This document shows positions 1-8,183 of a stretch of 64,000 nucleotides of DNA, in pieces. How positions within the stretch are numbered: the first letter of the stretch is position 1; each line of letters opens with the position of its first letter. The translations under genes and the position numbers were made by a program. The DNA is from Paenibacillus sp. CF384. GTDB lineage: Bacteria > Bacillota > Bacilli > Paenibacillales > Paenibacillaceae. The notes beneath the pieces are model-generated. The model had not been told where the DNA came from. It ran no database searches and saw only the letters and a program-made list of their open reading frames with translations. Where the stretch lies: assembly GCF_900106745.1 (NCBI RefSeq), contig NZ_FNNV01000001.1:310001-374000 (forward strand). The letters run 5' to 3'.

Positions 1-135
1 TTAACCAAGGTAGAGAACAAAATTGGGCGTCGAGGCAAGTTGATTTTATATACCCATTCCCTAACCTGTACATACGTTGGCCAACCTATCATGACTGCGG
101 AAACTGTATTAATTTCCGTTGGCAACATAGGATGA
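1..135 (+). CDS. MaoC/FAS1-like dehydratase domain protein, C-terminal end (partial)
   Basis: Frame 1 is open from the window edge to a TGA at 133-135, giving 44 residues that begin LTKVENKIGRRGKLILYTHS. The tail (NKIGRRGKL, then a run of beta-strand-like hydrophobics) resembles the end of the N-terminal MaoC-like (FAS1-type) dehydratase half. The stop overlaps the ATG of the next gene (ATGA at 132-135), which is typical of translationally coupled subunits. The next gene encodes the other hot-dog half, so the two probably form one hydratase/dehydratase. Most of the gene lies left of the window, so the call rests on a short tail and on context. Confidence 0.55.
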   Translation, partial: LTKVENKIGRRGKLILYTHSLTCTYVGQPIMTAETVLISVGNIG

Positions 136-479
136 GAAAACAGATAACTGCAGCAGCCATTCGGGAATATGCGGATCTTACCGGGGATCATGCGCCTATA
201 CACCTTCAGGATGAAGCTGCGAGACAAGCCGGGTATCAAGCTCCTATTGCTCATGGGATGTATCTTATGGGGATGGCACAATCTATTTATTTGGCTGAGC
301 ATCGGACACATTGGATTCAGTCCTATAGCATGAAGTTTCACAAGCCGCTCGTTCAAAATGCTTCGGCTTACTTTGTCTATGAAGTATGCAACGATAGAAT
401 TCAAGTAACGATTCTGGAAGAAGATGAAGATGGAGAAGTCATCGCAAAAGGCGTGTTCATCGTTAAGGAGGGAGTCTGA
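132..479 (+). CDS. MaoC-family (hot-dog) dehydratase/hydratase
   Basis: A 115-residue protein with the R-specific hydratase signature: residues 15-25 read DLTGDHAPIHL, followed by GYQAPIAHGMYLMG. The Asp and His of this motif are the usual catalytic pair of MaoC/PhaJ-type hot-dog enzymes, which hydrate or dehydrate 2-enoyl/3-hydroxyacyl thioesters. The length is that of a single hot-dog domain. It overlaps the preceding dehydratase fragment by four bases and is followed six bases later by a ketoreductase, so it belongs to an acyl-chain modification operon. The acyl substrate cannot be read from the sequence. Confidence 0.8.
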   Translation: MRKQITAAAIREYADLTGDHAPIHLQDEAARQAGYQAPIAHGMYLMGMAQSIYLAEHRTHWIQSYSMKFHKPLVQNASAYFVYEVCNDRIQVTILEEDEDGEVIAKGVFIVKEGV

Positions 480-484
480 TCACT

Positions 485-1303
485 GTGAGAACGGCACTCA
501 TTACCGGAGCAAGCAGGGGGATTGGCCGCAGCATCGCATTGGAGCTCGGGCGAAATGGCTATCAGGTGGCTGTTAATGGTTTGCATGAAGAGCGGATTGA
601 CGCCGTTGTGGAAACCATTCGTCTCGAAGGCGGCACAGCCGAAGGGTATTGCGCGAATGTTGCGGATCCATCGGCGGTGACGGCGATGGTTCAGGCCGTA
701 GAGGCGCGTTATGGTGCAATTCATGTATTCATTCATAATGCCGGTCATTTGCATGATCGTAAATGCGAGCAGATGACAGATCTAGAATGGAACTCGGTTC
801 TGGATGTTCATTTGAACGGGGCTTTCTACTGTATTCAGCGAGTCCTCCCCTTAATGACTTCTCATGGCGGCGACATTCTTCTCATGACTTCAACAGCAGG
901 GTTAATGGGCTCCGTAGGTCAGGTCAATTACAGCTCGGCAAAAGCCGGATTGCTAGGGATGGTATGGACACTCGCAGCCGAACTGCGTCGCAATCAAATC
1001 AGGATCAATGCTATTGCTCCTGCTGCCTTAACGGATATGACACGACCTGTTATTGAATATTTAAAAGAAAAATACGCGAAACGCAACGAAACGCTACCTG
1101 CATTCTGGCAGGTTGGAGAAGCGGATGATGTCGCACAGTTCGTAGGTTTGCTCCTGAAACAGCGAGATCCGGATCTGACCGGTGAAGTCTTTGGTGTGAA
1201 CGGTTCTCAAATAACCCATTGGCATAAGCCCGAGCCCGGTATGTCCGTTAACGGAGCAGATGCTTTCTTTGCAGCATGGAAGCAGCGGGAAAAGAAGCAA
1301 TAA
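485..1303 (+). CDS. SDR-family 3-oxoacyl-ACP reductase-like protein
   Basis: A 272-residue short-chain dehydrogenase. The N-terminus has the Rossmann glycine motif (TGASRGIG, residues 7-14), then NAG near residue 85 and the catalytic YSSAK near 149-153, with the Asn and Ser expected upstream. It starts at GTG 485; GGAGG inside the end of the previous gene serves as ribosome binding site. It sits between a MaoC dehydratase and a flavin-dependent FabK/nitronate-monooxygenase homologue, so reduction of a 3-oxoacyl thioester (FabG-like) is the best guess. The C-terminal 40 residues are longer than in housekeeping FabG, so a specialised substrate is possible. Confidence 0.8.
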   Translation: MRTALITGASRGIGRSIALELGRNGYQVAVNGLHEERIDAVVETIRLEGGTAEGYCANVADPSAVTAMVQAVEARYGAIHVFIHNAGHLHDRKCEQMTDLEWNSVLDVHLNGAFYCIQRVLPLMTSHGGDILLMTSTAGLMGSVGQVNYSSAKAGLLGMVWTLAAELRRNQIRINAIAPAALTDMTRPVIEYLKEKYAKRNETLPAFWQVGEADDVAQFVGLLLKQRDPDLTGEVFGVNGSQITHWHKPEPGMSVNGADAFFAAWKQREKKQ

Positions 1304-1336
1304 ATGCTTTCACTACGACTCGGGAGAGAAGTTACA

Positions 1337-2293
1337 ATGAAGTGGCATACACGTTTGACTGAACTGCTTCAAATAGAGTATCCGATTATTCAAGGGGGAC
1401 TTGCTTATTTGGCCTATTCCGATCTAGCGGCTGCTGTCTCCAATGCCGGCGGATTCGGCCAGATTACAGCCATGAGCCTTCCAGATGCCAATGCGCTGCG
1501 CCATGAAATCAGACGTACTCGCAAGCTGACAGACAAACCTTTTGGTATCAACTTTGCTATCGGGATGCACCGAGGTGATATTGAGGAACGGCTTCGTATC
1601 GCTTTAGAGGAAAAGGTTTCAGCTGTTTCCCTCACTGGTGGAAATCCTGCGCCATTCATGCCCTTACTGCAGTCAGCAAATCTACCAACGCTGGTGCTAG
1701 TCTCGTCTCGAACACAAGCTCAAAAAGCCGAGCAGCTTGGCGCATCCGCAGTAATCGTTGTTGGGCATGAGGGAGGAGGGCATTTAGGACGTGACGAAGT
1801 GGGAACGATGGTTCTTGTTCCGCAGGTCGTGGATGCTGTCCGCATCCCCGTTGTCGCTTCAGGCGGGATTAGCGATGGGCGGGGCTGGATGGCTTCCCAT
1901 GCATTAGGTGCGGAGGGAATCGCAATGGGGACGCGTTTTATTGCTACTCAGGAATGTATTTTTGCGTCTCCTTCCTATAAAAATGCTTTAGTAAAGGCGT
2001 CTTCGTCGGATACCGTTGTCATCAAGCGCTCAATCGGTTTTCCTGCAAGAGTGCTTCGAAGCCCTTTGATTGACAAGATTATGGAGCTTGAACGTGAGAC
2101 GAATGACCGTGAAGCGCTGATGCCCTATATTAGTGGAGAAGCGAACAAGCGCTGGATTTATGATGGCATTCAAGAAGAGGGTTTTGGATGGGCAGGACAA
2201 GCCGTTGGTCTGATTCAAGATATTCCGAAAGTCTCTGAGCTGATTCAGAGAATGGTTAGAGAGGCTGAAGATCTACGAAATAAATGGACTTGA
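1337..2293 (+). CDS. Nitronate monooxygenase / FabK-like enoyl reductase family flavoprotein
   Basis: About 318 residues forming a TIM-barrel FMN protein of the 2-nitropropane dioxygenase/FabK family. Visible features are IEYPIIQGG at the start, SLTGGNPAPF, VVGHEGGGHLG (the catalytic-His region of this family), VPVVASGGISDG and GAEGIAMGTRF (phosphate-binding glycines). An upstream in-frame ATG at 1304 lacks an RBS, whereas ATG 1337 is preceded by GGGAGAG and begins the conserved N-terminus, so 1337 is preferred. The gene lies 33 bases after the ketoreductase and the operon ends at the terminator at 2340. In this context enoyl-thioester reduction is as likely as nitronate oxidation. Confidence 0.8.
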   Translation: MKWHTRLTELLQIEYPIIQGGLAYLAYSDLAAAVSNAGGFGQITAMSLPDANALRHEIRRTRKLTDKPFGINFAIGMHRGDIEERLRIALEEKVSAVSLTGGNPAPFMPLLQSANLPTLVLVSSRTQAQKAEQLGASAVIVVGHEGGGHLGRDEVGTMVLVPQVVDAVRIPVVASGGISDGRGWMASHALGAEGIAMGTRFIATQECIFASPSYKNALVKASSSDTVVIKRSIGFPARVLRSPLIDKIMELERETNDREALMPYISGEANKRWIYDGIQEEGFGWAGQAVGLIQDIPKVSELIQRMVREAEDLRNKWT

Positions 2294-2339
2294 GAACTCG
2301 GAACTTGTCAAAACCAAATTTTAAAGTACTAGAGGGGAA

Positions 2340-2375
2340 GGGTTCTCGGAGCAATCCGAGAGCCCATTTTTATTT
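2340..2375 (+). terminator. Intrinsic terminator of the acyl-modification operon
   Basis: Eleven-base arms (GGGTTCTCGGA and TCCGAGAGCCC, one G-T pair) around the loop GCAA, followed by ATTTTTATTT. Confidence 0.9.
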
Positions 2376-2473
2376 GGTGGGATTAGCAACTTTTGGAAGA
2401 TTTCGTCGTCTGAAAGATATACAATAATTAGAAACTCAATTATGCCTATTTCGCAGATCATACATGAAGAAAG

Positions 2474-3910
2474 GTGTTGTTGTCATTGATCGCCAAGTTT
2501 AAGAAGACATATACAAGTTTCATCGTAATCATGGTTGGAAGCATTTTGACAGTCGCGCCGGCTGTGCGTGCAGATTCGGAGGCGCAAACACAAGCTGGAA
2601 AACAGGTAATTCCCTTGCTGATGAATGACCAATTCGTGTTATTTCCCGGCGATAAAGCCCCTTACTTGAAAAATAACAAGCTGATGGTGCCGCTGCATAC
2701 ATTTGCAGACACGATTGGCGCAATTGTGACGGAACGAACCTATCCGGTCGTTCAGCAGAACAAGACCATTATGAAGAGTTCTTATAAGATCCGACCTATC
2801 GCTTCGGTGGATGAAGTTGGCGGATTGAGAGACGGTATCGCGAGTGCCATCTATGGAGGCGATATGGGCTACGGGCTTCCAGTGGCACCTGAATACCGGG
2901 CGGGGGAGCTGTATGTCCCTGCAACGCCTATAATTAGTGGCCTGCGATATTCCTACTCGTACGAAACAAGGACTGTCGGTAGAAATCACACTGCTCTGGC
3001 GATTATGGATCCTACCTTTGATCGGCTTTTGTCGCAAGTGAATATTCGTGATGTCCATCAGCCCGAGTACGCTCCAATCATGTCGGACGCGCCATACCCG
3101 CTCATCCCGACGGCTTTGACCCAACGCTGGATACGGCTAGGTTTAGGTGCTTCCGCCAACCGTCTGAGCTTCACATTCGAGCGAGAAGAAGGATATGGCG
3201 AACGGCCGTCATCGATAACGCTGCGCATCATTGCTGTAGACAAGAACGGTAAAACAGCCACTTCCATCAAGGAGCTTGCAGCTATTGGCGAGTTTACTCG
3301 GACTGTCGTTACAGACGTGCCCTTCGAAGCTGCATATGTACTCGTTCATGCTACACCGAACTTTCAAACCGAGCCAGTTTATCCGACCGGTTATGCGCTG
3401 CAATCGAAATTAAGCCAGGCTGTAGCGAAGTTTTATGGAAGACAGGATATGTTTACGGACTTCAGATTGCATCCAGTCGATGTAAGTATAAATGCTCAGG
3501 AGATGGTGCTTACGGTGCGCAACATTGCTTGGAATCGTCAACCAATTACGAATGAAGCGATCGAAGTGTTAAGACAGTCCATCTACGAGTTAGTAGGGCG
3601 TTCATTCCCACTTCGTATCATAGATGAAGTCCGAAACGAGCAGCCTGAAGTTATAGGTACGATTACGTCAATCGATAAATCTGGTAGAATCACAATCCGA
3701 CCGGATAAAGCTGGTACAGATGAAGCGGATTTATCCGTCTGGTTAGGCACGCCAGATGATGATCTGTATGTTCATTCAGCGTCTCATGAAACAGGACTTA
3801 TTCCTGCGGACCTCAAAGTCGGTATGCAAGTAAGCGCATGGATTAGCGGCGAAGCCTTGCGAGACACGGTAGCCGTGCATGTGCAGCTGCGCGAGATTAT
3901 GATTCAATAG
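2474..3910 (+). CDS. Secreted protein with copper-amine-oxidase-N-like domain
   Basis: A 478-residue protein with a signal peptide (hydrophobic FIVIMVGSILTVAPAV at about 16-32, then ADSEA). Residues 45-80 (VIPLLMNDQF..., NNKLMVPLHTFADTIGA) resemble the stalk domain called copper amine oxidase N-terminal domain in Firmicute wall proteins. The rest has no motif I recognise; the last 70 residues (VIGTITSIDKSGRITI..., VGMQVSAWISG) look like an OB/DUF5666-type beta domain. No catalytic residues are evident. Start is uncertain: GTG 2474, TTG 2480 and TTG 2486 all follow the GAAAGG at 2469. It is likely an exported, perhaps wall-associated, structural or binding protein. Confidence 0.55.
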   Translation: MLLSLIAKFKKTYTSFIVIMVGSILTVAPAVRADSEAQTQAGKQVIPLLMNDQFVLFPGDKAPYLKNNKLMVPLHTFADTIGAIVTERTYPVVQQNKTIMKSSYKIRPIASVDEVGGLRDGIASAIYGGDMGYGLPVAPEYRAGELYVPATPIISGLRYSYSYETRTVGRNHTALAIMDPTFDRLLSQVNIRDVHQPEYAPIMSDAPYPLIPTALTQRWIRLGLGASANRLSFTFEREEGYGERPSSITLRIIAVDKNGKTATSIKELAAIGEFTRTVVTDVPFEAAYVLVHATPNFQTEPVYPTGYALQSKLSQAVAKFYGRQDMFTDFRLHPVDVSINAQEMVLTVRNIAWNRQPITNEAIEVLRQSIYELVGRSFPLRIIDEVRNEQPEVIGTITSIDKSGRITIRPDKAGTDEADLSVWLGTPDDDLYVHSASHETGLIPADLKVGMQVSAWISGEALRDTVAVHVQLREIMIQ

Positions 3911-4029
3911 CAGGTAAATGTAATAGAAGATATGTTTTATCACAAGAGGGGCTGACTTTAGAAATTTGGGATCCGCGTACTACCGTAGGCTTTCACGACT
4001 AGTTTACAGGAGAGGTGTGCATACACGAT

Positions 4030-5607
4030 ATGATCAGACCTGCCGACTTACAAGACGATGACGTTTGGAGCATGTTCGAAGCATGCAAGGATGGGGATCT
4101 CGAGCGCGTAAAGTCTTTAGTATCCCGTCGCCCATCGTTGATTCGTTGTGAATACAACTACACGCCGCCCATTCACTTTGCCGTCCGTGAAGGTCATCTG
4201 ATAATGGTTCGTTACCTACTGGAAATGGGAGCAGATATTGCTTACCGCAGTTATCCATTTCAGGAATCGCTTCTGACCATGGCGCAAAATCGCGGTCATC
4301 ATGAGATTGCGAAGCTTCTGTTGGAGAAGCTGTCACTCCGATATACTGTCTCAGCTAACATGACCGCCATTTTGGACGCTGCTCGGAACGGGGATTTGCT
4401 TCAGATTCAGGCGGAACTTGAGCGCAATCCCGGACTGGCGTGGGCTTCTAACGAAACCGGCGATACGGCTCTTCACCAAGCTGCTGAGGGCGGTCATGGT
4501 CCAATCATGCTGCTGCTTCTTGATGCTGGCGCACCAATAGATGCAGTCCGAGCCGATGGAAATCGACCGATTACCTGCGCGCTTAATCCACGCGGCAAAT
4601 CACCTCATCTAGTTGGAAGTCTTGTACAGATGTTGCTTGAAAGAGGGGCCTTATACAACATCTATCTAGCAGCGGAACTTGGTGATGATGCCTATATTCG
4701 AGAAGTTCTCATTCATAATCCCGCTCTTGCAAACTTCGAAGATACATCGCACAGACGCCCGATCTCTGCTGCCGCGCGCAGAAATGATCTTCCAATGGCG
4801 AGGCTGCTTCTTGAGCAAGGAGCCGACCCGTCCCTTCCGGAAGAAGGTGCGCCGTTAGGGCAGGCGCTTTGGTTCGCCGTTTATCAGAATGAATATGAAA
4901 TGGCCAAGCTGCTCCTTGAGTACGGCGCAAATCCCAATACCGCACCAGAGTCTAGTGGGAGTGCCCTTCACCACGCACAACAATTACCAAAGTTGAAGGA
5001 CCTTCTCCTCAAATATGGTGCAGAAGAGAATAACGGAGACCTAGAACTCTTCGAAAGGTTAGTAGCTGATAATGAAATCCTAGACGTTGAATTGCTGCTG
5101 AAGGAACAGCCAGATTTAGCCAAACAAGCTAACGCTTTTTGGGGAGAGGGCATTCTAAGCGTACCGGCTAACAACGGTCATCGAGAGATGCTGCAGCTTC
5201 TGATTCGTTATGGCGCACGAGTTCCTGACGTCTCCAAGTGGGGCCGTGCCTACTATTTCAAACACTACGAGTTTGGCGCATTGCTTTTATATTGCGGAAT
5301 GAATCCCGATCATATGAATTGGCAGCGCATCACGCTCTTGCACGAGATGTCACAGGAGGGGGACTTGGAGAAGGCGAGGCTGCTGCTTGATTATGGTGCT
5401 GATATCAACGCTATTGATGAGGATTATCGTTCGACTCCTTTAGGCTTTGCCGCTAGATGGGGCCAGAGGGAAATAGTTGCGCTGCTCCTAGCGAGAGGTG
5501 CAGATCCGAACAAAGCTGGCGCGACATGGGCAACTCCGTTGTCTTGGTCACAGAAGAAAGGGTATACCGAAATCGAAGCCGATTTACGGAGTGCTGGTGC
5601 GAAATAA
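4030..5607 (+). CDS. Ankyrin-repeat protein
   Basis: About 525 residues made almost wholly of ankyrin-type repeats of about 33 residues, with cores such as TALHQAAEGGHGPIMLLLLD, PISAAARRNDLPMARLLLEQ and LGFAARWGQREIVALLLARG. At least ten units can be counted. There is no signal peptide, membrane segment or enzymatic domain, so it is likely a cytoplasmic protein-binding scaffold. An in-frame GTG at 4015 overlaps the GGAGAGG Shine-Dalgarno itself, so ATG 4030 is preferred. Bacterial ankyrin proteins sometimes neutralise or partner a neighbouring protein, but neither flanking gene makes that case clearly. Confidence 0.85.
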   Translation: MIRPADLQDDDVWSMFEACKDGDLERVKSLVSRRPSLIRCEYNYTPPIHFAVREGHLIMVRYLLEMGADIAYRSYPFQESLLTMAQNRGHHEIAKLLLEKLSLRYTVSANMTAILDAARNGDLLQIQAELERNPGLAWASNETGDTALHQAAEGGHGPIMLLLLDAGAPIDAVRADGNRPITCALNPRGKSPHLVGSLVQMLLERGALYNIYLAAELGDDAYIREVLIHNPALANFEDTSHRRPISAAARRNDLPMARLLLEQGADPSLPEEGAPLGQALWFAVYQNEYEMAKLLLEYGANPNTAPESSGSALHHAQQLPKLKDLLLKYGAEENNGDLELFERLVADNEILDVELLLKEQPDLAKQANAFWGEGILSVPANNGHREMLQLLIRYGARVPDVSKWGRAYYFKHYEFGALLLYCGMNPDHMNWQRITLLHEMSQEGDLEKARLLLDYGADINAIDEDYRSTPLGFAARWGQREIVALLLARGADPNKAGATWATPLSWSQKKGYTEIEADLRSAGAK

Positions 5608-5708
5608 AAGTCATAAACAATAGTCGGAGCGTATGCGAACATCTATCATAACTTTAATCGTCAAGAGAAGCGAAAGTAAGTAATCCGGAACCTAAGGAAG
5701 TGCGCGTA

Positions 5709-6590
5709 TTGTCTAATCTACCAAATTCGTTAAATGACGTGAGTAGCGATAACCTTCGAGCTAACTGCGATGAATGTTTTGGACTGTGCTGTATCGCATT
5801 AAGTTTCTCAGCATCGGAAGGCTTCCCAACCGACAAAAAGGCAGGCGAGCCCTGCATCAATCTAAAATCAAACTATCGCTGTGGTATACATGAAAGCCTC
5901 GGCAAACGAGGACTTAAAGGCTGTATAGCTTTTGAATGCTTTGGCGCGGGACAAAAGGTATCCCAAATCAGCTTTGATGGACAAGATTGGCGGAAATCCC
6001 CTGATTCTGCAAATCGAATGTTCAAAGTGTTCATAATCATGATGAAGCTTCATGAATTACTTTGGTATCTGACTGAAACGCTCACGTTACCACCGGCACA
6101 GTCTATTCTAGGTGAACTCCGTTCTAAGCTTGAAGAGACGGAACGGCTTACATACCTCAAACCTGACTCACTTCTGGAACTGGACGTTGGGGCACATCAG
6201 GCTTCCGTAAATACTCTACTTTTAAAGGTCAGTGAACTAGTTCGATATGAAGCACGTAACAAACAGAAGGTCCGTTCAGGACAAAAGACTCGGAAGACCA
6301 TTGGTCGTGGTGCCGACCTTATTGGTACTGACCTCAGAAAGATGGACCTTAGAGGAGCCAACTTAAGAGGAGCATACCTTATTGCTGCTGACCTTAGTGG
6401 GGTCGATCTTGGAGGAACTGATTTTATCGGTGCAGATTTTCGGGATGCAAACCTCAGAGGTGCTGACCTTTCAAAGAGTATCTTTCTTACTCAAGCCCAA
6501 CTTAACGCAGCTAAGGGAGATTCACGGACTAAGGTACCTCCGTTGCTTAAGCAACCAGCACATTGGCATTCAACAAACGGGATACATTAG
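5709..6590 (+). CDS. Pentapeptide-repeat protein with N-terminal cysteine cluster
   Basis: Roughly 293 residues. The first 85 carry a cysteine-rich motif (CDECFGLCC, then EPC, YRCG, KGC and FEC) that resembles the CxxC-x3-CC pattern of YkgJ-like zinc/iron-chelating domains. A helical middle follows, and residues about 200-270 form a right-handed pentapeptide coil (ADLIGTDLRKMDLRGANLRG and following). TTG 5709 is chosen because AAGGAAG at 5694-5700 sits eight bases upstream; GTG 5700 overlaps it. Pentapeptide coils can mimic DNA and protect gyrase, but this coil is short. Metal binding by the Cys cluster is an inference. Confidence 0.75.
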   Translation: MSNLPNSLNDVSSDNLRANCDECFGLCCIALSFSASEGFPTDKKAGEPCINLKSNYRCGIHESLGKRGLKGCIAFECFGAGQKVSQISFDGQDWRKSPDSANRMFKVFIIMMKLHELLWYLTETLTLPPAQSILGELRSKLEETERLTYLKPDSLLELDVGAHQASVNTLLLKVSELVRYEARNKQKVRSGQKTRKTIGRGADLIGTDLRKMDLRGANLRGAYLIAADLSGVDLGGTDFIGADFRDANLRGADLSKSIFLTQAQLNAAKGDSRTKVPPLLKQPAHWHSTNGIH

Positions 6591-6613
6591 TCGAATGCAT
6601 GTTGGATTTCTTT

Positions 6614-6637
6614 AATTCCGACTAAACTGGTAAGAAT
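6614..6637 (-). promoter_or_regulatory. Candidate CymR-type operator upstream of cystine importer
   Basis: On the minus strand the site reads roughly ATTCTTACCAG then TTTAGTCGGAATT, resembling the asymmetric CymR box of Firmicutes (TA-rich arm, ACC, AT-rich centre, CGGAATT). It lies directly upstream of the -35 of the tcyABC-like promoter. CymR represses cystine uptake genes in Bacillus, so position and gene content agree. The match is from memory. Confidence 0.4.
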
Positions 6638-6641
6638 AGGT

Positions 6642-6670
6642 TTGACAACGTGGTTGGTGCAAATTATGAT
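6642..6670 (+). promoter_or_regulatory. Sigma-A promoter of the cystine ABC importer operon
   Basis: TTGACA (6642-6647), a 17-base spacer and TATGAT (6665-6670), about 45 bases before the first start codon. This is one of the best consensus matches in the window. Confidence 0.8.
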
Positions 6671-6713
6671 ACTAATAGTTTTATTAAATTAGTTAGTTAA
6701 AGGGGATTTCATC

Positions 6714-7493
6714 ATGAAAAAGTCTAATCTAGTTGTGGCTGCAATTGCTCTAACATTCTCTCTTACGCTGACAGCATGCGGGAGCAAAGCGAACTCATTC
6801 GATCAAATTAAAGAGGCTGGGATTATTAAAATTGGAACCGAGGGGACCTATGCTCCTTTTACATACCATGACAAAGACGGCAAATTAACTGGTTTCGACG
6901 TGGAGATTGCCGAAGAGGTTGCGAAAAGAATTGGCGTGAAAGCGGAGTTCATTGAAACAAAATGGGATGGTATGTTTGCAGGCTTAGACAGTAAGCGTTT
7001 CGATGCTGTATTTAACGAAGTCACTATCAAAGATGATCGGAAAGAGAAATACGATTTCTCGAAGGATTATATTGCATCACGTTCCGTGCTTATTGTTGCA
7101 AGTGATAACAACGAAATCCAGAAGCTTGAGGATTTGAAAGGGAAAAAGTCTGCCCAATCCTTAACTTCGAATCTAGCGGATCTTGCAAAGTCGTTCGGGG
7201 CGGAAATCGTACAAGTCGACGGATTTAATCAATCGATTGATTTGATCGGATCCAAACGCGTGGATGCAACCATTAATGATAAGCTATCATTCCTGGATTT
7301 CAAGAAACAAAAGCCCGATGCCCCGGTTAAAGTCGTAGCCGAAGCAGATGACGTTTCTTACAGCGCCGCTTTGTTTAACAAAGGAAACACAGAGCTGGTG
7401 GATGCTGTGAATAAAGCATTGGATGATATGCATAGTGACGGGTCATATGAGGCAATTTCGATGAAGTATTTTGGCCAAGACGTGTCTAAATAA
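6714..7493 (+). CDS. tcyA: Amino-acid (cystine-type) ABC transporter substrate-binding lipoprotein
   Basis: A 259-residue periplasmic-binding-protein-fold lipoprotein. The lipobox LTAC ends a signal peptide with Cys at residue 22. The mature part has IKIGTEGTYAPFTYHDKDGK, then GFDVEIAEEVAKRIG, KWDGMFAGLDSKRFDAV and the family pattern KYDFS(K)DY; the stretch KSAQSLTSN is characteristic of Bacillus TcyA. It binds cystine or a similar polar amino acid outside the cell and delivers it to the permease encoded 24 bases downstream. RBS is AAAGGGG. The exact ligand is inferred from remembered similarity and the CymR-like site. Confidence 0.85.
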   Translation: MKKSNLVVAAIALTFSLTLTACGSKANSFDQIKEAGIIKIGTEGTYAPFTYHDKDGKLTGFDVEIAEEVAKRIGVKAEFIETKWDGMFAGLDSKRFDAVFNEVTIKDDRKEKYDFSKDYIASRSVLIVASDNNEIQKLEDLKGKKSAQSLTSNLADLAKSFGAEIVQVDGFNQSIDLIGSKRVDATINDKLSFLDFKKQKPDAPVKVVAEADDVSYSAALFNKGNTELVDAVNKALDDMHSDGSYEAISMKYFGQDVSK

Positions 7494-7517
7494 ATAAATG
7501 AATAAGGAAGTCATCGC

Positions 7518-8183
7518 ATGAATGAGAGAATCGTTCACATAATAATAGAATCCTTTCTCCCCCTGTTGAAAGCAGGGGTTTCTTTTACTGTTCCGCTCAC
7601 TTTACTATCGTTTGCCTTCGGTATAGTGCTTGCATTCGCAACGGCATTGGCTCGTATATCCGGGGTAAAGGCTTTAGTGTTTCCCGCGCGGTTTTATGTG
7701 TGGTTGATTCGAGGTACGCCGTTAATTGTTCAATTATTCATCATTTTTTATGGGTTGCCGAGCGCTGGCATTCTATTGGATCCTTTTCCGGCAGCCGTGA
7801 TAAGTTTCTCGCTTAGCATCGGAGCTTACGGTTCCGAAATTGTTCGCGCAGCCATTCAGTCCATCCCTAAAGGGCAATGGGAAGCAGCATCTTCACTTGG
7901 CATGAATAAAGCCCAGACGCTTCGCAGAATTATTGTTCCTCAGGCACTTAAAGTAGCAACCCCTCCTTTATTTAATTCGTTCATAAGCTTGGTCAAAGAT
8001 ACTTCACTGGCTGCTGTAGTTACCGTGCCGGAGATGTTTCAGAAGTCACAACAGATTACGGCCTTGTATTATGAACCGCTTGTGTTGTATTGCGAAGTAG
8101 GAGCGATCTACTTGCTTTTCTGTAGTGGGTTATCCTTCTTGCAAGCAAGACTAGAGGCTAGTTTTCGTCATGAAAGGGCTTGA
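7518..8183 (+). CDS. tcyB: Cystine-type amino-acid ABC transporter permease
   Basis: A 221-residue HisM/TcyB-type permease with about five membrane segments. Characteristic features are IRGTPLIVQLFIIFYGLP near residues 68-86 and the EAA coupling loop EAASSLGMNKAQTLRRIIVP at about 122-141. It lies between the binding protein and the ATPase, and its stop overlaps the start of the ATPase gene. RBS is AAGGAAG. It should form the homodimeric membrane channel of a polar amino acid importer. Confidence 0.85.
   Translation: MNERIVHIIIESFLPLLKAGVSFTVPLTLLSFAFGIVLAFATALARISGVKALVFPARFYVWLIRGTPLIVQLFIIFYGLPSAGILLDPFPAAVISFSLSIGAYGSEIVRAAIQSIPKGQWEAASSLGMNKAQTLRRIIVPQALKVATPPLFNSFISLVKDTSLAAVVTVPEMFQKSQQITALYYEPLVLYCEVGAIYLLFCSGLSFLQARLEASFRHERA

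Noticed and set aside
2639-3124. 161-codon minus-strand frame
   Set aside because: Antisense to a signal-peptide-bearing protein with good RBS; no recognisable content.
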